Assembly (NCBI RefSeq): GCF_009688945.1
Contig: NZ_AP021874.1
Span: forward strand, 124,001 to 188,000
DNA length: 64,000 bases
From: Desulfosarcina alkanivorans
GTDB taxonomy: Bacteria; Desulfobacterota; Desulfobacteria; Desulfobacterales; Desulfosarcinaceae
Direction of reading: 5' to 3'
Positions 46,301 to 55,088 of the stretch are shown here, one piece after another. Under the pieces are notes generated by a model. It was not told the DNA's origin and made no database searches. It worked only from the letters and a program-made list of their open reading frames with translations. The translations under genes were made by a program, and so were the position numbers. Positions within the stretch are counted from its first letter, which is position 1. Every line of letters starts with the position of its first letter.

Positions 46301-46823
46301 TCCCGTTCGCCTGGAATTCCCGCCAGGCCATGAGCCACCCGCCCAGTGAGAATTCGGAAACCGCCATGAAGGATTTACCCTTGAGATCGTCGAGGGTGCG
46401 AATATCTGTTCGATCGCTGCGGCAGAAAATCACGCCGCCGTAGCGGGTATACACGCCGCTGGCGTGCCGTTCTTTGAGTGTCGCGATGCGATTGGCCCCG
46501 TACCAGTGCTCCACGCCCACGTAAAATGCCGAATTGGCCAGGATGAAGTCAACCGCTCCCTTTTCCACCTGCGAATAGATCTGGTCATGGGCCAGGGGAA
46601 CGATGGTGAACGGGGGGCCGGCAACCTGCCGGGTGAGGTAGTCGGCCGTGGGCGACCAGCGGGCCAGGCATTGCTGCCGCCCCCGGATGGCCAGCACGCC
46701 GATGGTCAGCGGCGTGTCTTCGGCCCCAGCGGCGCCCACGGCCAGGTTTCCGACGGCCAGGACCGAAAACAGGACGACGGCCAGCACGCCGATTCCGTAT
46801 TTATGGGGGTCGCATCGCTTCAT
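43374..46823 (-). CDS. TtrS-like multi-domain hybrid kinase: periplasmic binding-HK-REC-REC-Hpt
   Basis: An 1149-residue membrane kinase. A signal-anchor helix (about 8-30) is followed by a PhnD/TtrS-type periplasmic binding domain (TPLTIGVLAIRGRQQCL through about 275). A second membrane helix (LIFFACAAFCLLGAFTLVVL) leads to HisKA (MSHEIRTPMNG) and HATPase (DTGTGI, GTGLGLSI). Two receivers follow (MMDWRMPGMDG, LMDIQMPRMNG) and an Hpt domain (HGLKGSAANIGA). The whole phosphorelay up to the Hpt is in one chain. TtrS homologues sense tetrathionate, thiosulfate or similar oxyanions, so a sulfur compound is a guess for the ligand. The frame extends to 47144, but the ATG at 46823 starts directly before the signal helix. 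Confidence 0.92.
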   Translation of the reverse strand: MKRCDPHKYGIGVLAVVLFSVLAVGNLAVGAAGAEDTPLTIGVLAIRGRQQCLARWSPTADYLTRQVAGPPFTIVPLAHDQIYSQVEKGAVDFILANSAFYVGVEHWYGANRIATLKERHASGVYTRYGGVIFCRSDRTDIRTLDDLKGKSFMAVSEFSLGGWLMAWREFQANGIDPHRDFKALHFDETHDRVVAAVRDRQVDAGTVRTHTLEDLSARGRIDLADYFVIPLRDDKGTPRPYSCSTREYPGWPMAKVRHTSDGLAEKVAVALLQMPPDSPVARAAGCAGWTTPLNYQPVHDCLKELNAGPYADPGEISFADVLHSYGHLIFFACAAFCLLGAFTLVVLKLNRRIKASHVRLMVEMKRHQKTDRELKQAKELAETATRAKSEFLANMSHEIRTPMNGVIAATDLALGEAVAPRVAHYLKIIQSSAYSLLGIINDILDFSKIEAGRYELRERTFRLNEVFDRVLEVFLGKASEKGIELLVDIDPDTPKTVSGDPLRLQQILTNLISNAIKFTEPGGVILLDVREPSEPMDDVPADGVVLAFSVKDTGTGIAPEYIDRLFDPFSQADTSSTRQYEGTGLGLSICKQLVTMMGGDIGVQSEVGRGSTFFFTVRLRRPEDRPVVKLEVPPDIQGLNVLVVDDLADSRTIMRKMLVSLGFRVEALSSGPEALSRLKDNMMRNNPIELIMMDWRMPGMDGIEASRMIRRELKLAMPIIMMTAFGGQEQRIKAEKEGINGFLTKPIYPSTLFDAIMDGFGKSGVKAAGWKKPFTTRASIYRAPLKGIRILVAEDNPTNQQVAQAILEGAGIAVSIVSNGEAAVQAVRRAPFDAVLMDIQMPRMNGYEATRRIRELPRGASLPIIAMTAHAMKGDEEKCLDAGMDGYIAKPVNQDRLFHTLWRLLRTREHASASTAAEDAGTGAGKGSPDARRQPSGPPIDHRGRLPSRLPGIDIARARETLDLDGPTLRRILIGFGADNRDTAGEMNRALTGNDLEMMRQLAHGLKGSAANIGAHRLHQAAGALETACDGIPATDVRPSHLEGLVAGVSASLNQVLESIASLTETGPGDALPEASAETGMPLDDLLARLADAIDRADPEAILKTMPAVRQHHAGGEGVDATDLDTLEQQVRRYDYDQALETIRRIRAS

Positions 46824-47192
46824 CGAACCTGGTTCCCGGCTTAATTTTTCTGTCGGCCTGCTGGTGGTGCCGTCGGGCATGACGGCCGGGGCGGACCATC
46901 CGGTTGCCGCAAGGCGGGCGCAGCAGGATGTGGCCATGGATATCCCGGCAATCACACTCTTTAAAGATACTTTCTGGCGGCTGAAAACACAACCTCCTTC
47001 CCGGGCAGGACGCTGCATCCGAATCCGGATGCCAGGACGGCAACTGTCGCGGCGTTGCGATTGCGGGGAGGCGGGCACGCGAGCCGAAAGCCATGAACGT
47101 GGCGGCTGGGATGGAGAAACAAAAAAAAGGGGAAGCGCCGGCATGCATCCGGCGTTTCCCCTCGTTGGTGCGGTCTCGGGTGGGGTGAGCGG
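46824..47192. other. Spacer between hybrid kinase and histone-like gene
   Basis: The kinase frame stays open here to 47144 but lacks family sequence. The stretch holds a strong minus-strand terminator at 47121-47161 and presumably the kinase promoter. Confidence 0.45.
47121..47161 (-). terminator. Rho-independent terminator of the histone-like gene
   Basis: On the minus strand GGGGAAACGCCGG pairs with CCGGCGCTTCCCC around a short ATGCATG loop and is followed by eight T residues. It lies 32 bp after the stop at 47193. Confidence 0.9.
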
Positions 47193-48767
47193 TTACTGGT
47201 GGTCAGGAGCGGCTTCGGGGGCCTCGATGGCGTCCTCGCTGGCCGGAGCCCCGGCTTCAGCCTGACGGGCGGCCTCCGCCTCGGCTTCAGCATCGGCGGC
47301 GGCCTGCTCGGCTTCCGCTTCGGCGGCGGCAGCCTGTTCTTCCAGCATGGTGATCGTCGCCAGGTGGGCGGCAATCTTCTGTGCGTTGATTTCTTCCTGG
47401 GCCTTGTCCGTGGTCAGCTTGTCGGCATCTTTGAGAAAGCCGATGGCCGCGGTCAGGTCCTCAATCGTTCCCCTGCTGGCGGCCACGTCGGCCTTGTAGG
47501 TGAGAATCAACCGGTCGATGTTATCGAGCCGGACGTAGGCGGCGTCCCTAAGGGCGCTGGTTGATCCGTATTCAAGGGCGGTTTTCAGGGTGGCCTTGAT
47601 GCCTTCGAAATCCGGAATGCCGGGTACGTCCAGAAGGGCGTCTGCCTTGTCGATGTAGTACGCGAAAACCAGCGGGTAGACATCATCCGAACGGTAAGTG
47701 CCTTTTAGGTCTTCAGGCGCCGGGACGCCGGGCAGGGCGATCAGCATCTTTTTGCCCAGGGGTGCGAATTTGCCTTTCCAGACCTCCAGGGCGCCCTGGT
47801 TTTCCGCCAGGTAATATTTGAAAGAGTTGGACGCGCTGGCGCCCACCACCAGCAGGATCAGGAACGCCAGGCCGGCGGCAAGCAGCTTGATGGAATTGTC
47901 CACCGGGTCCGACGGCTTTTGGGCCTTGGCCGGGGCCTTGGCCGTTTCGTAGGAAACCGATACATCGGACTTCTGGGCGGCGGCATTCTTGATCGCTTCC
48001 GCCTTCTCCGCGGCGGCCTTCTCCGCAGCGGCCTTCTCTGCGGCGGCCTTCTCTGCAGCAGCCTTCTCCGCGGCGGCCTTCTCTGCAGCAGCCTTCTCCG
48101 CGGCGGCTTTTTCCGCGGCGGCCTTCTCCGCGGCGGCCTTCTCTGCAGCAGCCTTCTCCGCGGCGGCCTTCTCTGCAGCAGCCTTCTCCGCGGCGGCCTT
48201 CTCCGCGGCGGCCTTCTCCGCAGCGGCCTTCTCCGCGGCGGCCTTCTCCGCGGCGGCCTTCTCCGCGGCGGCCTTCTCCGCGGCGGCCTTCTCTGCAGCA
48301 GCCTTCTCCGCGGCGGCCTTCTCTGCAGCAGCCTTCTCCGCAGCGGCCTTCTCTGCAGCAGCCTTCTCTGCGGCGGCTTTCAAATCCTTTTCACTGTATA
48401 CGTTGGCCAGAAGCCCTTTAATGCGCTGGGTATCATCGGCGTTAAACCCGGCCAGGCGTTCGGGTGCCGTGAATGTCGACTTGGCGACCATCTTGGCGGG
48501 CACGGTATACAAAACGGTGGGGGTAACGATATCAAATTTTTTCTTCAAAAGGTCCTTCACCGAAACCGGCTTTTTCTTGGGAGCGGTCTTTTTCGGCGCT
48601 GCTTTTTTTGCCGGTTTGGGGGTCGGTTTGGACTTGGCTGCCGGTTTCGGCTTCTCTGGAGCGGCTTTCTTAGCCGGCGCTTTTTTCTTCGGTTTGGCCT
48701 TTGAAGCCGCTTTTTTCGGCGCACGCTTCTTTTTTGAAGTCGATTTGATGAGACTCTTTTTCCCCAT
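47193..48767 (-). CDS. Lys/Ala-rich histone H1-like membrane protein with 25 AAAEK repeats
   Basis: A 524-residue protein of unusual build. Residues 1-75 are a Lys/Ala/Pro-rich basic tail like histone H1 or AlgP. Residues 76-130 are an ordinary segment (DIVTPTVLYTVP, ERLAGFNADDTQRIKGLL). Residues 131-255 are 25 exact AAAEK pentapeptides, which should form one long charged helix of about 19 nm. A transmembrane helix lies at about 293-313 (LLAAGLAFLILLVVGASA). A periplasmic helical domain follows and ends in an Ala/Glu-rich acidic tail. The order suggests a DNA-binding tail held to the inner membrane by a rigid rod. Function is not known. It is divergent from larE. Confidence 0.75.
   Translation of the reverse strand: MGKKSLIKSTSKKKRAPKKAASKAKPKKKAPAKKAAPEKPKPAAKSKPTPKPAKKAAPKKTAPKKKPVSVKDLLKKKFDIVTPTVLYTVPAKMVAKSTFTAPERLAGFNADDTQRIKGLLANVYSEKDLKAAAEKAAAEKAAAEKAAAEKAAAEKAAAEKAAAEKAAAEKAAAEKAAAEKAAAEKAAAEKAAAEKAAAEKAAAEKAAAEKAAAEKAAAEKAAAEKAAAEKAAAEKAAAEKAAAEKAAAEKAAAEKAEAIKNAAAQKSDVSVSYETAKAPAKAQKPSDPVDNSIKLLAAGLAFLILLVVGASASNSFKYYLAENQGALEVWKGKFAPLGKKMLIALPGVPAPEDLKGTYRSDDVYPLVFAYYIDKADALLDVPGIPDFEGIKATLKTALEYGSTSALRDAAYVRLDNIDRLILTYKADVAASRGTIEDLTAAIGFLKDADKLTTDKAQEEINAQKIAAHLATITMLEEQAAAAEAEAEQAAADAEAEAEAARQAEAGAPASEDAIEAPEAAPDHQ
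48003..48377 (-). repeat. 15-bp tandem repeat, 25 copies, coding for AAAEK
   Basis: The unit on the minus strand is GCCGCCGCGGAGAAG with synonymous changes (CGC/TGC, GCGG/GCAG). The 375 bp are an exact multiple of 15 with no frame-breaking copy. The opposite strand therefore shows a spurious FSAAA frame. Confidence 0.92.
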
Positions 48768-48911
48768 GAAAAACCCCTTTGAATTTGTATTTGGATTGGC
48801 CTATAGTGAAACGGAGTGACAACAACCGCTTATAATGGATTGCGTGCTGATTGTAAATGATTTTTTGGGCGTCTGCCGGGGCGGTAAACACCCGTCAACG
48901 CCGGGAATAAG

Positions 48912-49754
48912 ATGATTATGAAGCCATCGCTGCAGGACAGGAAGCGCCTGTTGACAGAGGGGCTGAAGAAATTTGACCGTCTCGCGGTGGCGCTCTCCGG
49001 AGGTGTGGACAGCGCATTGCTGCTGGCCGAAGCCCGGGCCGTTCTGGGCAGCCGGTTGATCGCCGTTACGGCGCGTTCGCCCATCCACCCGGAGCAGGAA
49101 GTGGCCGATGCCGAAGCGATCGCCGGCCATCTGGGTGTTGATCATCTCATCGTCGATTCCGGTGAACTCCGCCGGGCCGACTTTCTTGCCAATACCCCGG
49201 AGCGGTGCTACATCTGCAAAACCTCCGTGTTCGGGCTATTGCTGGCGGTCGTCAGGGAAAAAGGATTCAACCATCTGGCCCACGGCGCCAATGCCGACGA
49301 TCCGGGCGATTATCGCCCCGGGTTGAAAGCGGCGCGGGAACTGGGGGTGGTTGCACCCCTGATGGATGCGGGATTTTCCAAGGCGGATATCCGTCTTGTT
49401 GCCAGGCAGCGGGGTTTGTTCGTCTGGGACAAGCCCGCCATGGCCTGCCTTGCCACCCGTTTTCCATACGGCACCGCCATCAGCACCACCGCGCTCGAGC
49501 AGGTCAGCCGCGCCGAACAGGTGCTGTCCGATGAAGGCTTCTCCGGTTGTCGCGTGCGCCATCACGGGGATGTCGCCCGCATCGAAGTGCCGGTGGACCA
49601 GCTATTGAAACTGGTTGCCGGGCCGTTGCGCCGCCGGATTGTCGACCGGTTCAGGAATATCGGATTTCTGCATGTATCCGTGGACCTGGAAGGCCATGTG
49701 TCCGGGAGCATGAACCGGTCGCTGGGCGACAACCCTGCGGCCGAATCCCGGTGA
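48912..49754 (+). CDS. larE: ATP-dependent sacrificial sulfur transferase LarE
   Basis: PP-loop enzyme that gives up its own cysteine sulfur during synthesis of the nickel-pincer cofactor of lactate racemase and related LarA enzymes. It is 280 residues. The PP-loop motif SGGVDS is at 29-34. ERCYICKT and the sacrificial cysteine Cys179 in KPAMACLATRFPYGT are conserved; this is the single-Cys type rather than the three-Cys catalytic type as far as I can see. LarA, LarB and LarC are not in the window. The divergent histone-like gene starts 144 bp away. Confidence 0.92.
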   Translation: MIMKPSLQDRKRLLTEGLKKFDRLAVALSGGVDSALLLAEARAVLGSRLIAVTARSPIHPEQEVADAEAIAGHLGVDHLIVDSGELRRADFLANTPERCYICKTSVFGLLLAVVREKGFNHLAHGANADDPGDYRPGLKAARELGVVAPLMDAGFSKADIRLVARQRGLFVWDKPAMACLATRFPYGTAISTTALEQVSRAEQVLSDEGFSGCRVRHHGDVARIEVPVDQLLKLVAGPLRRRIVDRFRNIGFLHVSVDLEGHVSGSMNRSLGDNPAAESR

Positions 49755-49890
49755 CGGTGACGGGCCGGGCAAGCGGGCGGCGGGTTGATTTGACCTTCAT
49801 CGCATCCTCGTTTACAAAGACCTCCCTGGACGGAATCGGGACCCGAGCGAATAATGATTCTGATTTTTCATTGATCTTCAAGAGGAAACC

Positions 49891-50367
49891 ATGACCGATC
49901 TTCTCGTTAAACTGTATGACCTGCCCGATGTGGGCCCCTGCCTGGCGGCCCTGGCGGACCAAGACATCGTCGTGCGCCGGGCCATGGCCAGTGAACAGCG
50001 CCTGGTGGTCGGGTGGGTGCAGAAAGTGTTCGGCGACGGGTGGGCCGCCGAGTGCAATGTGGCCTTTTCCCGCCAGCCGCTGGCCTGCATGATTTCCGTT
50101 TCCGGGGGCCGGATGACCGGCTTTGCCTGCCATGACAGCACCTGTCTCAATTTTTTCGGTCCCATCGGCATCGATCCCGCCTTTCGCCACAAGGGCATCG
50201 GGCAAGCGCTTTTGCTGGCCACCTTGAACGACATGGCCCATGCCGGCTATGCATACGCCATTATCGGCGGCGCCGGGCCGATGACCTTTTTTGAAAATTG
50301 CGTCGGGGCCTTTCCCATACCCGGATCGACCCCGGGGATATACCGGCCGCCCATAAAAAAAACCTAA
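49891..50367 (+). CDS. GNAT family N-acetyltransferase
   Basis: A 158-residue acetyl-CoA-dependent transferase. The CoA pyrophosphate loop is RHKGIGQAL (R-x-x-G-x-G/A form) after FGPIGIDPAF. YAYAIIGGAGPMTFFENCVG forms the C-terminal part of the fold. The substrate is not known. GAGG lies before the ATG. It lies 43 bp before the LolC/E-type permease and may share its transcript. Confidence 0.85.
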   Translation: MTDLLVKLYDLPDVGPCLAALADQDIVVRRAMASEQRLVVGWVQKVFGDGWAAECNVAFSRQPLACMISVSGGRMTGFACHDSTCLNFFGPIGIDPAFRHKGIGQALLLATLNDMAHAGYAYAIIGGAGPMTFFENCVGAFPIPGSTPGIYRPPIKKT

Positions 50368-50410
50368 CCCGGCCGCAAGCGCCGTTTTCACTTTTCATAG
50401 GGAAGGTGAC

Positions 50411-51646
50411 ATGTCCTTTACCTGGTTCGTGGGCGCCCGCTATCTCAGGGCCCGGCAAAAACAGGCTTTCATTTCGCTGATTACGTTTCTGGCCACTGCC
50501 GGCATCGCCGTGGGGGTCATGGCCCTGATCGTCGTCATCGCCGTGATGACCGGCTTTGAAGCGGAACTGCAAAACCGCATCCTGGGCATCGAATCCCACG
50601 TGCTGGTGATGCGGTACGGAGAAACGGTTTCGGACATCGATGCCACCGTCGCCGCCATCGAATCCATCGACGGGGTCCGCTCGGCTTCTCCGTTCGTTTA
50701 TACCCAGGTGATGCTGCGGAGCCCCCACGGGGTGACGGGGGCGGTGTTGAAAGCGCTGGATCCATCGCGACCGGGGCCGCCCATTGTCGTCCGGCACAAC
50801 AGGCCCCTCGCCCGGGTGCTCAACGATGCGGCCCCCGACGAATCCGCCGGAAAGGCTCCCGGCCTGATCGTCGGGGGCGTGACCGCCGAAAAGCTGCAGG
50901 TTGCCGTCGGCGATCCCATTTTTCTCATATCGCCATTGGGAAAGGGGGCCGGGGCCAGCCAGATGCCGACGGTGATGCGGTTCTCCGTCGCCGGCATTTT
51001 CGAAACCGGAATGAACGAATATGACGGGGCCATGTCCTTCGTCCGGCTGGATGTCGCCCAGCGGCTGCTTCAGATGCCGGGGCAGGCCACGGGCCTGGAG
51101 GTGCGCGTCGACGATATTTATCAGGCCAGGACCCTTGCCGACGATATCGTCGCCAGCATCGGTTTTCCATTCTGGGCGCGGGACTGGATGCAGATGAACC
51201 GCAACCTGTTTTCCATGCTGCGGCTTCAAAAGACGGTGATGTTCATTATCCTGACGCTCATCGTTCTCGTGGCCGCCTTTAACATCGCCAGCGCCCTGAT
51301 CATGATGGTCATGGAAAAGACACGGGATATCGCCATTTTAAAGACCCTCGGGGCCACCAATCGGCACATCCGCCGGATTTTCGTTTTCAAGGGGCTGGTG
51401 ATCGGCTGTCTGGGAACGGTGGTTGGCGGTTTGATGGGCTTTGTCGTCTGCAGCATTCTGAAACGGTACCCGTTCATTAAACTGCCCGGCGATGTCTATT
51501 TTCTGACGACCCTGCCGGTGAGCCTGCAGCCGTTGGATGTGATCATCATCGGCCTGTCCACGGTGGTGATCTGTTTTCTGGCCACGCTCTACCCGGCAAC
51601 CAGCGCGTCGGCCCTGGATCCGGTGGACGGGATTCGCTACGGTTGA
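50411..51646 (+). CDS. LolC/LolE-type lipoprotein-releasing ABC permease
   Basis: A 411-residue inner-membrane permease of the MacB/LolCE fold: one N-terminal helix (about 20-50), a periplasmic domain (to about 265), then three helices to the end. Typical segments are WFVGARYLRARQKQAFISLI, FNIASALIMMVMEKTRDIAI and LKTLGATNRHIRRIF. It would extract lipoproteins from the inner membrane for transport by LolA. The ATPase partner LolD, normally adjacent, is not in this window. A lipoprotein gene follows two genes later. Confidence 0.9.
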   Translation: MSFTWFVGARYLRARQKQAFISLITFLATAGIAVGVMALIVVIAVMTGFEAELQNRILGIESHVLVMRYGETVSDIDATVAAIESIDGVRSASPFVYTQVMLRSPHGVTGAVLKALDPSRPGPPIVVRHNRPLARVLNDAAPDESAGKAPGLIVGGVTAEKLQVAVGDPIFLISPLGKGAGASQMPTVMRFSVAGIFETGMNEYDGAMSFVRLDVAQRLLQMPGQATGLEVRVDDIYQARTLADDIVASIGFPFWARDWMQMNRNLFSMLRLQKTVMFIILTLIVLVAAFNIASALIMMVMEKTRDIAILKTLGATNRHIRRIFVFKGLVIGCLGTVVGGLMGFVVCSILKRYPFIKLPGDVYFLTTLPVSLQPLDVIIIGLSTVVICFLATLYPATSASALDPVDGIRYG

Positions 51647-51729
51647 GCATTGCCCGTTGGCGTGAATCTTGCTCTGAATTCAGTGTAAGGAATCCATGTC
51701 CCTTAACCTGTTTTCAGAAAGAGACGCCC

Positions 51730-52434
51730 ATGAATGAAAAAGCATACTGGTTCAACTATCAGATCGAACTGGAGGACGGCCAGCGGTCCCGTTTTCACAT
51801 CGCACTGGATCCGGTGACCCTGACCATGACGCCGGCGTCTCCTGAACCTTATCCACCGTGGGCCCGGCTTTCCTACCGGCAATGCCGGGGATGCCCGCTC
51901 TCCCCGAATACGGACCGGTATTGTCCCATTGCCGTGAACATCACGGACCTGGTCGAACGGTTCAAGGATATCGTTTCCCATAATAACTGTATGGTCGTCT
52001 GTGAGACCCGTGACCGGACCTATTCCAAAAAAACGTCGGCCATGGAGGGGCTGACCTCGGTATTCGGGATCGTGATGGCCACCAGCAATTGCCCGGTGAT
52101 GAATTTTCTCAAACCCATGGCCCGCTTTCACCTGCCTTTTTCGTCGGTCGAAGAGACAACGGCCCGCAGTACGTCCCTGTTCCTGCTGGGCCAGTATTTC
52201 GAATATAAAAAGGGGCGGGTCGGCAGCTTTGACTTCGATCAACTCGAGCGGAGCTATGCCCGGGTGCAGCGGGTCAACGAAGGCCTTCTGGCGCGCATCC
52301 GCAGCCTGGGAAACCGGGACGCGGATAAAAACGCCATTATCACCCTGCACTCCCTGTCCCAGTTTCTCTCCATGGAGATGGACTTCAGCCTGACCACCAT
52401 CGCCCACCTGTTTGAAAGGGGGGCGGATGGCTGA
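51730..52434 (+). CDS. Cys-rich conserved-looking protein of unknown function
   Basis: A 234-residue soluble protein I do not recognise. It starts MNEKAYWFNYQIELEDGQR, then a beta-rich 60-residue part. A Cys cluster follows (SYRQCRGCPLSPNTDRYCP), which could hold an Fe-S cluster or zinc, plus further Cys at NNCMVVC and NCPVM. The C-terminal half is helical. The frame is open from 51643, overlapping the permease gene, but the ATG at 51730 begins the protein-like sequence. Its end overlaps the NlpC/P60 gene by eight bases, so they are one operon. Confidence 0.72.
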   Translation: MNEKAYWFNYQIELEDGQRSRFHIALDPVTLTMTPASPEPYPPWARLSYRQCRGCPLSPNTDRYCPIAVNITDLVERFKDIVSHNNCMVVCETRDRTYSKKTSAMEGLTSVFGIVMATSNCPVMNFLKPMARFHLPFSSVEETTARSTSLFLLGQYFEYKKGRVGSFDFDQLERSYARVQRVNEGLLARIRSLGNRDADKNAIITLHSLSQFLSMEMDFSLTTIAHLFERGADG

Positions 52435-52945
52435 TGGCGTTTCACGGGATGCTGGCCGGTTCATGCGCCGGTGGCGTGTCGCTTGCCTGATCTGGATCCT
52501 GATGCCCCTGATGGCCGCCGGGTGCGCCACCACCACGCCACCGGACCCCGGGCCGTCCCGTTCGCCGGCAGGCCGCCTCCGGCCTGAGCAGGTGCTGCGC
52601 GCCGGCATCCGGCCCTGGCTGGGTACGCCGCACCGGATGGGCGGCTTGAGCCGCCGGGGTATCGACTGCTCGGGACTGGTGGTGGTCCTGTACGATGACC
52701 TGTTCGACCGGCGGTTGCCCCGGACCACCACGGCACTTTTGCGCAGCGGCCGGCGGGTGGAAAAGGCGCAACTGACCGCCGGCGATCTTGTTTTTTTCAC
52801 CCCCCGGTCAAAGGTCCGCCACGTCGGCATCTATCTGGGACATGGTGAATTCGTGCACACATCCACCCGCTACGGGGTGGTGGTTTCACGAATGAACGAC
52901 GGCTACTGGCGCCGCTGCTACCTGACCGGCCGGCGGCTGTTGTAG
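52427..52945 (+). CDS. NlpC/P60-family cell-wall peptidase lipoprotein
   Basis: A 172-residue lipoprotein. A signal with twin Arg (MRRWRVACLIWILMPLMAAG) precedes the lipobox cysteine Cys33. The NlpC/P60 domain has catalytic Cys81 in DCSGLVV, His132 in RHVGIYLGHGEF and His144 in FVHTS. It should cut peptide stems of peptidoglycan at the outer membrane or periplasm face. The ATG at 52427 has AAGGGGGG before it and overlaps the preceding stop; the ATG at 52463 would start right at MRRW and is an alternative. A strong terminator follows at 52997. Confidence 0.9.
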   Translation: MADGVSRDAGRFMRRWRVACLIWILMPLMAAGCATTTPPDPGPSRSPAGRLRPEQVLRAGIRPWLGTPHRMGGLSRRGIDCSGLVVVLYDDLFDRRLPRTTTALLRSGRRVEKAQLTAGDLVFFTPRSKVRHVGIYLGHGEFVHTSTRYGVVVSRMNDGYWRRCYLTGRRLL

Positions 52946-52996
52946 GCCGATCGGCCGATACCCCTTGCAATTCGCGGTCGATCTTCGTATATTGCT

Positions 52997-53025
52997 GCGG
53001 GCCCTGAAACAGGCCCGCTTTTTTT
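52997..53025 (+). terminator. Rho-independent terminator after the NlpC/P60 gene
   Basis: GCGGGCC at 52997-53003 pairs perfectly with GGCCCGC at 53012-53018, with an eight-base loop and seven T residues after it. Confidence 0.92.
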
Positions 53026-53104
53026 ATACAGATGATCATCGGTGCATGTGCACCGGTCAAATAACCGTTTGAAGCGATGAAAGGAATTGCAGGTTAGCTG
53101 AATT

Positions 53105-54733
53105 TTGATAAAAAAACTGATTAACGCCATACGGGGCAGGCTATTCGACAACCATCGCCCCGACACTGCCGAACCCTCTGGAAAGAACGGCTCACCGACA
53201 CCCGCAGCAAAATCGGATCTTCGCACCGGCCCAAAGCAAACGCCCGCCGCACGCCGCAGACCCAAAGGTACGGATGAAAAACGTAAGGCTGCGCCCGAAA
53301 GACCGCTGCGGAAAAAGACGGACCGGGCACCCGCACCGGCCGTCACGTGGCACCCGGATCAGTTCCAGGTGCCCCCGGAACCGGGCAAGACCCGGTTCCA
53401 CGATCTGGATCTCCCCGATCCGGTGCTGCATGCCGTCGCCGATGTCGGATTCCAATACTGCACGCCCATCCAGGCCGAGATCATGCCGGCAACCCTCAAG
53501 GGCCGGGATGCGTTCGGCCGGGCCCAGACCGGCACCGGCAAAACCGCCGCCTTTCTCATTACTGTGCTTACCCGGATGCTGGCCAATCCCCTCAAGGGGA
53601 AAAGACCCCCCGGTACCCCCCGGGTGCTGATCATTGCGCCGACCCGTGAACTGGTCCTGCAGATTGCCGATGAAGCCCACCTTCTCGCCGCCCATTGTCA
53701 CTTTACCATCGTGAGCGTATTCGGCGGGATGGACTACGAAAAGCAGCGACGGCAGCTGCACGGCCGGCCGGTGGACATTGTGGTGGCCACGCCGGGACGC
53801 CTGCTGGATTTCAAGCGCCGCAGGGACCTGGACCTGAAGCGGGTTGAGATGCTGATTCTGGATGAGGCCGATCGCATGCTCGACATGGGATTCATCCCCG
53901 ATGTGCGCCAGATTGTCTACAGCACACCCCACAAGGATAAGCGCCAGACCCTGTTTTTCAGTGCCACGCTCACACCGGACGTCACACGGCTGAGTGCAAG
54001 CTGGACGCGGGACCCGGTGTCCGTCGAGATCGAACCGGAACAGGTGGCCGTGGACACCGTGAACCAGGTGGTCTACATCGTCACCACCGATGAAAAATTT
54101 GCCCTGACCTACAACATCATCACCCGCAAGAATCTTCAGCGCGTGCTGGTCTTCTGCAACCGGCGTGATGAGACCCGGCGCCTGGCGGAAACGCTGGACC
54201 GCTACCGGATCAACTGTGCGGTCCTGTCCGGCGAGGTGCCGCAGAAAAAGCGGATCCGGACGCTGGAACAATTCAAGGCCGGAAAGATCCGCGTACTGGT
54301 GGCCACCGATGTGGCCGGACGGGGCATTCACATCGAAGACATGGATTATGTCGTTAATTTTACGCTGCCCCGTGATCCCGAAGACTATGTTCATCGAATA
54401 GGACGAACGGGCCGGGCCGGTGCGGCCGGAACCTCCATCAGCTTTGCCTGCGAGGAGGATTCCTTCTACCTGCCGGCCATCGAGGAGTTCATCGGCCGGC
54501 CGCTTCACTGCATTCCGCCGGAAGATCACTATCTGGAACTGCCTCCGGCCCCGCGACGGCGCAAACCCAGCTCCCAGGGCAAGCCCGGACACGGTCCCGG
54601 CAGGGGCGGGCAGGGGAGACGACGACGGCGACCGAGCCAGGGCGGCGGCGGTCCCAAACGGCAATATGGCAAGCGTGGCGGCCGCCCCAAGCGCTCCGGA
54701 GCCGGAAAGCCGAGAAGGACGCCGCCTGCATGA
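53105..54733 (+). CDS. DEAD-box RNA helicase (RhlB/RhlE type)
   Basis: ATP-dependent RNA helicase, 542 residues. It has a basic low-complexity N-terminal tail (1-80) and a two-domain helicase core: [36 protein letters not shown], and [13 protein letters not shown]. The C-terminal tail is Arg/Gly/Lys-rich ([13 protein letters not shown]) and suits RNA binding. The start is the TTG at 53105 ([14 protein letters not shown]); there is no earlier ATG. The next gene overlaps its stop (ATGA at 54730). An RlmL-type rRNA methyltransferase follows, hinting at a ribosome-assembly cluster. Confidence 0.92.
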   Translation: MIKKLINAIRGRLFDNHRPDTAEPSGKNGSPTPAAKSDLRTGPKQTPAARRRPKGTDEKRKAAPERPLRKKTDRAPAPAVTWHPDQFQVPPEPGKTRFHDLDLPDPVLHAVADVGFQYCTPIQAEIMPATLKGRDAFGRAQTGTGKTAAFLITVLTRMLANPLKGKRPPGTPRVLIIAPTRELVLQIADEAHLLAAHCHFTIVSVFGGMDYEKQRRQLHGRPVDIVVATPGRLLDFKRRRDLDLKRVEMLILDEADRMLDMGFIPDVRQIVYSTPHKDKRQTLFFSATLTPDVTRLSASWTRDPVSVEIEPEQVAVDTVNQVVYIVTTDEKFALTYNIITRKNLQRVLVFCNRRDETRRLAETLDRYRINCAVLSGEVPQKKRIRTLEQFKAGKIRVLVATDVAGRGIHIEDMDYVVNFTLPRDPEDYVHRIGRTGRAGAAGTSISFACEEDSFYLPAIEEFIGRPLHCIPPEDHYLELPPAPRRRKPSSQGKPGHGPGRGGQGRRRRRPSQGGGGPKRQYGKRGGRPKRSGAGKPRRTPPA

Positions 54734-55029
54734 CCCCACGTGACTGCATGATCAATGTCATGGCCGATCTTATCGGACTGGACGAGACCTACACGGGAGA
54801 CCGGCTCAACGACCCAGCCGTCTGGGACCGGTTCATGGACGAGCTGTTCAGGCGCATGGACGCGGTCGAGGACGAGGGCATACGGCAGACGCTGAACAGC
54901 ATCGACACCGATGAGTTTCAATCCTGGATCGATGAGCCCGGTTTCTGGTCAGCCATCCAGGCGGAGATCGCCCGCCGCCTGAACGTGGTGAAAACCCTCC
55001 TGCCATCCCGGAACCAGGGGCATTGCTGA
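54730..55029 (+). CDS. Hypothetical 99-residue acidic helical protein
   Basis: Unrecognised. The start overlaps the helicase stop by four bases (ATGA), which supports real coupled translation. The sequence is acidic and helical ([20 protein letters not shown]), with no signal peptide or cysteine motif. It may be an accessory of the helicase or of the RNA methyltransferase 59 bp downstream. Confidence rests on position and composition only. Confidence 0.65.
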   Translation: MTPRDCMINVMADLIGLDETYTGDRLNDPAVWDRFMDELFRRMDAVEDEGIRQTLNSIDTDEFQSWIDEPGFWSAIQAEIARRLNVVKTLLPSRNQGHC

Positions 55030-55088
55030 CGTCTGTTGCGCGACCCCGACATCGGCTTCATTGACCCTCTCCCGCAGGTGACCCATCC

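Noticed and set aside
46824..47144. N-terminal extension of the large hybrid kinase
   Set aside because: The extra 107 residues are Arg/Ser/Pro-rich and precede a normal signal-anchor helix, so the start at 46823 is preferred.
48003..48377. Possible CRISPR array because of regular short repeats
   Set aside because: The 15-bp units are contiguous, without spacers, and stay in one coding frame.
47989..48819. 276-residue frame on the plus strand with FSAAA repeats
   Set aside because: It is the reverse complement of the AAAEK repeat tract; the minus-strand protein has the sensible domain order, start and terminator.
53192..54739. 515-residue frame antisense to the DEAD-box helicase
   Set aside because: No domain match, and the sense strand carries all helicase motifs.
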